From positions 26,658-90,657 of the forward strand of contig UBMU01000042.1 in assembly GCA_900466605.1 (NCBI GenBank): a stretch of 64,000 bases of DNA, given 5' to 3'. The position numbers and the translations under genes were made by a program. Numbering within the stretch: the stretch's first letter is position 1; every line of letters begins with the position of its first letter. This document shows, one piece after another, positions 59,286 through 64,000 of this stretch. A model generated the notes under the pieces. The model was not told where the DNA came from and made no database searches. It saw only the letters and a program-made list of their open reading frames with translations. Source of the DNA: Hyphomicrobiales bacterium (GTDB lineage: Bacteria; Pseudomonadota; Alphaproteobacteria; Rhizobiales; Rhizobiaceae).

Positions 59286-60809
59286 TTAGGCGAACCAAGG
59301 CGCCGGGCGCCCGAACGTCACGTGTATGCCCTTGAACTGGGAATATTCATCGAAGCCGTAGCGGCCGAGTTCGCGGCCAAGGCCGCTTTTCTTGTATCCG
59401 CCAATTGGCAGCTCCGGCGTGCCATCGATTACACTGTTGATCCAGCAGCGCCCTGCGCGAATACGGCGAATGCTCTGCAGCGCGTTTTCAAGATTGGTCG
59501 ACCACACCGAGGCGGAAAGACCGAATTCGCTGGCGTTGGCAAGCGCGACCGCTTCGTCCGCGGTCTTGAAGGTCATGGTCGACAGCACCGGCCCAAATAT
59601 CTCCTCGCGGGCGATCGACATGTCAGGCTTCACGCCTGCAAATACGGTGGGTGCATAGTAGATTCCGGCGTCCTTCCCGACACGCTCACCGCCAAGCAGC
59701 AATTCAGCACCGGATGCGATGCCGGCTTCCACGTAAGAGTGAACCTTCGTGGCATGCGCTTCGGATATCATCGCCCCGATTTTGGTGCGATCGTTCAAAG
59801 GGTCACCGAAAGTCACCTTGCGCGAGATATCGAGCAGGCGCTCCATCAATGCGTCGCGGATTCCTTCCTGAACCAGAAGCCGGCTGCCGGAGATGCAGCA
59901 CTGGCCAGCATTGTGATAGACACCGTAAGCGATACCGTCGGCCGCAGCCTCGAGATCGGCATCGGCGAAGACGATTTGCGGCCCCTTGCCGCCGAGCTCC
60001 AACCCGACACGCTTGACGCTGCGCGCGGCGATCTCGCCAAGCTTGGTGCCGACACGCACGGAGCCGGTAAAGGCAACCATGTCAATACCGGGATCCTCGG
60101 CGAGCACCTGCCCGGCCGGATCGCCGTAGCCGGTTACCACGTTGAAAACGCCATCGGGAATGCCGGCCTCGCGTGCCAGTTCTGCCATGCGGATGGATGT
60201 TCCCGAGGTAAACTCGGACGGCTTGAGGACGACAGTGCATCCCGCGCCGATCGCCCACGGGACGCGCTCCGATGCAATAATGAAGGGGAAATTCCACGGC
60301 GTGATGATCCCCACGACACCGACCGGCTCGCGCAGCACCAGACCGAGGCGATCGTCGCCGATGTTGTTATGCGCCTGACCTTCGAGCGCGCGCGCCTGTC
60401 CGGCAGCGTAGGACCAGAGATCAGCGCAGAACCCAATCTCGCCCCGCGCCTGAGCAATCGGCTTACCGACCTCCAGGCTTTCGATCAGCGCCAATTCCTC
60501 CTGTCGTTTAAGGATCAGGTCCGCCACCTTGAACATCAGGCGTGAACGCTCAGCACCGGACATGCGCGGCCAGGGGCCGGTATCGAAGGCACGACGAGCC
60601 GCTGCGATCGCCACGCGCACGTCGTCGGCCGAGGCTTCTGGCCAAGTACCGACCACGACACCGGCATGGCCTGGGCTCACACGGTCAATCGTGCGACCTG
60701 AGGCGGCATCCACCGACTTGCCATCGACAAGCATCTGGTAGCGGGATTTAATGTTCAGCCTTGGATCACTGGAATCAGGCGCAATGAAATTGGACAGCAC
60801 GTTACCCAT
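59286..60809 (-). CDS. Aldehyde dehydrogenase of the second uronate operon
   Basis: The 507-residue NAD(P)-dependent aldehyde dehydrogenase has PWNFPFIIASERVPWAIGAG, LELGGKGPQ (Glu) and the active-site Cys in NAGQCCISGSRL, then EEIFGPVLSTMTF. It lies upstream of the transporter genes in the same direction, with about 170 bases before the binding protein. In uronate metabolism such an enzyme could oxidise a uronate aldehyde or 2-oxoglutarate semialdehyde. ATG 60809 rather than TTG 60812 is used. Confidence 0.85.
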   Translation of the reverse strand: MGNVLSNFIAPDSSDPRLNIKSRYQMLVDGKSVDAASGRTIDRVSPGHAGVVVGTWPEASADDVRVAIAAARRAFDTGPWPRMSGAERSRLMFKVADLILKRQEELALIESLEVGKPIAQARGEIGFCADLWSYAAGQARALEGQAHNNIGDDRLGLVLREPVGVVGIITPWNFPFIIASERVPWAIGAGCTVVLKPSEFTSGTSIRMAELAREAGIPDGVFNVVTGYGDPAGQVLAEDPGIDMVAFTGSVRVGTKLGEIAARSVKRVGLELGGKGPQIVFADADLEAAADGIAYGVYHNAGQCCISGSRLLVQEGIRDALMERLLDISRKVTFGDPLNDRTKIGAMISEAHATKVHSYVEAGIASGAELLLGGERVGKDAGIYYAPTVFAGVKPDMSIAREEIFGPVLSTMTFKTADEAVALANASEFGLSASVWSTNLENALQSIRRIRAGRCWINSVIDGTPELPIGGYKKSGLGRELGRYGFDEYSQFKGIHVTFGRPAPWFA

Positions 60810-60880
60810 CAAGCCGACACATCGTGCCGACCCCTCCCTTGTGCCCGGTGTTGAGCCACCGGATTTATGTTGCGTTTGAA

Positions 60881-60900
60881 TTGTATGGTACTGTATGGTG
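60881..60900. promoter_or_regulatory. Tandem TGTATGGT repeats, candidate GntR operator
   Basis: TTGTATGGTA and CTGTATGGTG follow one another with a 10-base period, between the aldehyde dehydrogenase operon and its divergent FCD regulator. One helical turn spacing suits a protein binding both on the same face. Similar to, but distinct from, TTGTATGAT near the kdgD genes. Confidence 0.55.
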
Positions 60901-60921
60901 GTTTAAATTGGATGTCAACGC

Positions 60922-61623
60922 ATGACGGCTTTGAAAGATATGAACCTAGAGTCACTGAAGATCGAGACCGGCGAAACGGCTGCGGCGCAGGTCGAGCGCG
61001 ACCTGCGCGAGGCGATTATCAAGCTGGAACTGGCGCCGGGTACGCGGCTTTCAGAGCAGGAGATTGCGACCCGAATGGGCGTATCGCGCCAGCCCGTGCG
61101 TGAAGCACTCATTGCACTCGGGAAATCAAAGCTTGTCGATGTCCGGCCAAATAGGGGCACGGTGGTCGTCAGGATCTCGGCTCGGCAAATGATGGAGGCG
61201 CGCTTTGTGCGGGAGGCGCTCGAGACTGCTGTTGCGCGCCGCGCCAGCGAAAGCTTCGACAACTGGACGCGTCGCCGGATTGATAACATTATTTCCCGGC
61301 AGAGAACCGCGATGGAGGCCGGTGACCATAACGCGTTCCGGCGCGAAGACGAGCAGTTCCATATTGCGATCGCGGAAGGCGCTGGCTGCACCCTCGCCTG
61401 GAACGCCATTGCGGATATCAAGGCTCATATGGACCGTGTCTGCAATCTACAGCTTCGCCACCCAGATTCCATGATGCGGCTGATTGCCGAGCACGAGGCG
61501 ATCATCACGGCCATCGACAGTCGCGACGCCGACGCCGCCGCAGCCGCCATGAGTGCGCACCTCAACGGCATCCTGTCGGAGCTGCCACAAATCGAGGCCG
61601 ATCATCCCGACCTGTTCGAGTAA
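60922..61623 (+). CDS. GntR-family (FCD) regulator of the second uronate operon
   Basis: The 233-residue protein has a winged helix (LREAIIKLELAPGTRLSEQEIATRMGVSRQPVREALIALGKSKLVDV, residues about 28-74) and an FCD domain (REDEQFHIAIAEGAGCTLAWNAI; EHEAIITAIDSRDADAA). It is divergent from the aldehyde dehydrogenase-transporter-kdu operon, with tandem repeats between them. Confidence 0.88.
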   Translation: MTALKDMNLESLKIETGETAAAQVERDLREAIIKLELAPGTRLSEQEIATRMGVSRQPVREALIALGKSKLVDVRPNRGTVVVRISARQMMEARFVREALETAVARRASESFDNWTRRRIDNIISRQRTAMEAGDHNAFRREDEQFHIAIAEGAGCTLAWNAIADIKAHMDRVCNLQLRHPDSMMRLIAEHEAIITAIDSRDADAAAAAMSAHLNGILSELPQIEADHPDLFE

Positions 61624-61864
61624 TTTCCCCCACCAACGGTTTTCGTTGTTCGGATTGTGTCGACCGATATCTCGGAAGAGAGCCGTCAGTATCGTTTGGG
61701 CAACCCCCACTGCCAACACGCGGCGTCCAAGCCTGAAAAAGATCGAACGGGGCAAAGGCCCGACCTTCGGATTTCAACGACCTTTCGGCTCGAATGCGCG
61801 AGATGCGCAAAGCGATCTGGCCCGAATAGCGACTTTAGAGAGCCTGAGCTAAAAGGCAGATATG

Positions 61865-62356
61865 TTACGCCCCTGCGCCAAGAGAGATGAGGAGTTCATC
61901 CAATTGCGCAAACTGCTCGGGCATCGCATCTTCCATGCCGACGAACGCCTCGTCGAGCGCCTCTTTCGAGGGATAGAGCTCTTGCAGCACCACCAGGGTT
62001 CTCCCGTTTATTTCCTCGAACGTCACCGTTGTGACAGCGCCGTCATCGCCTTCGTCATTGGTCCACACGAGGCGCGATGGCTCCGACACTTCCAGATACT
62101 TGCCGTAGAAGGACATGCCATCTGAGGGACCATGTCCGAACGTGAGGCGATAGTTGCCCCCGGTGCGAACATCCATCTCGCAGGAAAGCAGTGGGACGCC
62201 GCAGGACTTCGGCGCCCACCACAGCTTGAACAACTCGGGCTTGGTCCATGCGTCGAACACAAGGCGAACCGGGCCGTCGAATGTGCGCGACACGACAAGT
62301 TCGCGCTCTGATCGCCGCTCGACCGCCGTGCGGCCGTCAGAAGCTTTATTGCCCAT
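61865..62356 (-). CDS. SRPBCC (AHSA1)-domain protein
   Basis: The 163-residue protein has the AHSA1/START-like fold: ELVVSRTFDGPVRLVFDAWTKPELFKLWWAP near residues 18-48, GGNYRLTFGH, YLEVSEPSRLVWTND and VVLQELYPSKEALDEAF. It follows the ArsR-family gene with overlap, a widespread pairing in which it may bind a small hydrophobic ligand. ATG 62356 with GGAGG nine bases before. Confidence 0.88.
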   Translation of the reverse strand: MGNKASDGRTAVERRSERELVVSRTFDGPVRLVFDAWTKPELFKLWWAPKSCGVPLLSCEMDVRTGGNYRLTFGHGPSDGMSFYGKYLEVSEPSRLVWTNDEGDDGAVTTVTFEEINGRTLVVLQELYPSKEALDEAFVGMEDAMPEQFAQLDELLISLGAGA

Positions 62357-62699
62357 CAACTTCTTCCTCCCGTTTCAGGGCCTCGACGACGCCGTCCAGC
62401 GCGTCGAAGCGTGCATTCCAGATCTGGCGGCGCGCTTCAATCCAGGCCGCCCCTTCCTCGAGCCCGCTTGGGCCGAGCCTGCATGTCCTGACGCGGCCGG
62501 CCTTCTCTGTCGTAACAAGCCCCGCCTGCTCCAACACGCCGACGTGCTTTTTCATCCCCGTCAGGGTCATTTGGAACTTCTGTGCAAGCTCTGTGATCGA
62601 AGCATCCGAGCTTCCGAGCTCTTCCAGGACACCACGGCGAGTGGCGTCCGAAAGCGCCGCAAAGCAGACGTCAAGATGAGATGTCGAAAACTGAACCAT
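62346..62699 (-). CDS. ArsR-family transcriptional regulator
   Basis: The 117-residue winged-helix protein has FAALSDATRRGVLEELGSSDASITELAQKFQMTLTGMKKHVGVLEQAGLVTTEKAGRVRTCRL with no metal-binding Cys pair in the recognition helix. This is the subgroup paired with SRPBCC genes. Its start codon lies in the centre of a perfect 20-bp palindrome, so it probably represses itself and the SRPBCC gene. Confidence 0.9.
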   Translation of the reverse strand: MVQFSTSHLDVCFAALSDATRRGVLEELGSSDASITELAQKFQMTLTGMKKHVGVLEQAGLVTTEKAGRVRTCRLGPSGLEEGAAWIEARRQIWNARFDALDGVVEALKREEEVDGQ

Positions 62700-62709
62700 A
62701 TGGTTCAGT
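62690..62709. promoter_or_regulatory. Perfect 20-bp palindrome over the ArsR start codon
   Basis: ACTGAACCATATGGTTCAGT is exactly symmetrical, with the start codon of the ArsR-family gene (CAT on the plus strand) at its centre. Binding here would block both transcription initiation nearby and translation, a typical autoregulatory arrangement for this ArsR subgroup. Confidence 0.75.
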
Positions 62710-63215
62710 ATCTAGCACGAGGGTCAGACCCGCGCAAGGGCGCGCCTCGCGTAGGCGGGCGCGCCAGGTGAGAAAGACCCCGGTTGGCCGTTTATCATCT
62801 TGATGAGCTGGATAACCAATCCAGGACAACGCTCGCAGGACGTCTTTCCCTGGCGGACAAGATGTCGTCGCAGAAGACGTTGGGATCGTTGGAGGCGACA
62901 CATCGCCCCCGAGGCATTGGTCACTAGCTATCTAACGTTTTCCACCAGGCCCTGACCTATCAAATTTCTGGCAGTATCAATTTCGCTCAACGCACTCAAA
63001 GTAAAGTTTTAAAATGCACCCTAACCATTTTCTAGTTAGGAAATCGCGGACTTGATCCTATACGCGAATATAGCACCAAATCATCTTCCATTTTAATACT
63101 ACCGCATTTCGCCAAATATCGAGCTTTAATTTGCGTTTTTCGTTTTTATCGAGTATTTTTCTTGTCGCCATCATGAGTTGATGAGCTTGATTACATTTGA
63201 TTGGGGGCTGGTCGA
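62700..63215. other. AT-rich gap before the multicopper oxidase gene
   Basis: About 515 bases without a gene. From about 62980 to 63200 the DNA is markedly AT-rich compared with the rest of the window. It contains an inverted repeat CCTAAC/GTTAGG (63020-63025 and 63035-63040) and several T tracts. It presumably holds the oxidase promoter; its composition hints at acquired DNA. Confidence 0.55.
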
Positions 63216-64000
63216 ATGTACATTTTTAGCGATGCATCTAGAATCCGGCAGAGAGAAGCGCAGCTTGCGCGAGAAAATCGCGCAGAAATCGTTAGGGCGC
63301 TAAATCAGGAGCAGGTCACCCGGCGAGAATTGCTGCGGTGGGGCATATTTACCGCCGGCGGCTACCTGGCCTGCAAGAACGGACTTAGTCCGTTTGCAAA
63401 GAGCGCCTATGCGGCGGTGCCGACGGGCGCGCCGCGGACACCGTTGTTCGGTATTCAGAAGTTTACCCAGCCCATGCACAGGCTGAACCACCTGAAACCG
63501 CTCCCTATGACCCGCACCGCCGAAGGACACGCGGCTTTCCCGGCCAGCCTTGGCGAACGGCCCGCCAAGCGCCTTTCCTACCACACGGATTTCTCCGCCA
63601 ATCCGACCAACAGGGAATTCATCAATCCGCTCACCTATCGTGGACCGATTGAAGGACGGCCGCCCGGCGAGGTTTTTGCCCATCAGCGATGGGACGAGTT
63701 GTTCCCGAAGGTCGGTTACATCATGCGGCTTGGTCAGGTCGCGCAGGGATCGGGCGGCTATTTCCATGACAATTTTCCGCTCCAGTATCCAAATAGCTGC
63801 TGGACCTATGGAGCAGGAAGGAGCGGAGGGTGCACTCTGCCGCCGTTTTTAATCAAAGGACGTTATGGCGAGCCGATCGTCACCAGGGTCTACAATGACT
63901 TGCCGGCCGACCGGGCGGCAAATAATGGCTTTGGGCGCAACGAAACGCAGCTGCATTTCCACAATGCCCACAACGGTGCCGAAAGCGATGGTGCCGCAAA
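63216..64000 (+). CDS. Multicopper oxidase with twin-arginine leader (partial, C-terminus off the right edge)
   Basis: An open frame runs from ATG 63216 to the window end, 261 codons. Near residue 35 it has TRRELLRWGIFTAGGYLAC followed by SAYAAVP, a Tat-type export signal preceded by an unusually long polar N-terminus. Near the end of the visible part, TQLHFHNAHNGAESDG gives the first paired His copper-binding motif (HFH) of multicopper oxidases. Substrate cannot be told; some relatives oxidise Mn(II) or bilirubin-like compounds. GGGGGCTGGTCGA precedes the ATG. Confidence 0.8.
   Translation, partial: MYIFSDASRIRQREAQLARENRAEIVRALNQEQVTRRELLRWGIFTAGGYLACKNGLSPFAKSAYAAVPTGAPRTPLFGIQKFTQPMHRLNHLKPLPMTRTAEGHAAFPASLGERPAKRLSYHTDFSANPTNREFINPLTYRGPIEGRPPGEVFAHQRWDELFPKVGYIMRLGQVAQGSGGYFHDNFPLQYPNSCWTYGAGRSGGCTLPPFLIKGRYGEPIVTRVYNDLPADRAANNGFGRNETQLHFHNAHNGAESDGAA

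Noticed and set aside
1..64000. CRISPR arrays, tRNA or rRNA genes, plasmid replication genes
   Set aside because: No regular direct repeats, cloverleaf-like sequences, rRNA motifs or RepABC-type genes were recognised when reading the gaps.

Overview
The sequence looks like an accessory-rich replicon of a rhizobial alphaproteobacterium (Rhizobium/Agrobacterium/Sinorhizobium-type). This is inferred from the high GC, the dense ABC uptake operons each paired with a GntR or LacI regulator, and pathway genes typical of soil and plant-associated bacteria. No tRNA, rRNA, CRISPR array or intact insertion sequence was recognised.

Region 1 (1-14670, all minus strand) is a phage-tail-like contractile injection system of the extracellular (PVC/Afp) kind that continues past the left edge. 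In transcription order it holds a degenerate receiver-domain protein, a DUF4255 terminator protein, a carboxypeptidase-regulatory-fold protein, sheath A, tube 1, sheath B, tube 2, a 60-residue DUF5908-like protein, a LysM adaptor, separate gp27-like and gp5-like spike genes, a hydrophobic helical protein where a PAAR tip would be expected, gp25, a gpJ-type baseplate protein and a beta-propeller tail protein cut by the window edge. Most genes overlap or nearly abut. An atypical NarL/LuxR regulator with its own terminator lies just upstream.

Region 2 (16042-22985) is a ribitol uptake and catabolism operon: an ABC transporter, ribitol 2-dehydrogenase and D-ribulokinase, transcribed away from a LacI regulator. 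A nearly perfect 36-bp palindrome sits between them. Region 3 (23252-28927) holds a LysE exporter, aconitase B, a HAD phosphatase and a small conserved protein.

Region 4 (29204-40749) is a hexuronate/aldarate module: kdgD-kduI-kdgF-kduD, a FadR-type regulator, an enolase-superfamily enzyme, and a peptide-type ABC transporter ending in an alpha/beta hydrolase. Upstream of three of these units I find a shared ATATKATGAC element, so the 'peptide' transporter probably imports uronides.

Region 5 (41689-51940) resembles a hydroxyproline catabolic operon: two SDR enzymes, a Ser/Cys-variant proline racemase homologue, an aldehyde dehydrogenase, a D-amino-acid dehydrogenase, a DapA-family deaminase and a polar amino-acid ABC transporter, with a divergent GntR regulator. 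Region 6 (51983-54009) is a divergent XRE-cupin regulator and omega-aminotransferase pair.

Region 7 (54378-61623) is a second uronate operon (aldehyde dehydrogenase, monosaccharide-type ABC, then kduI-kduD-kdgF in a different order) with its own FCD regulator. Region 8 (61865-64000) has an ArsR/SRPBCC pair and, after an AT-rich gap, the start of a Tat-exported multicopper oxidase.
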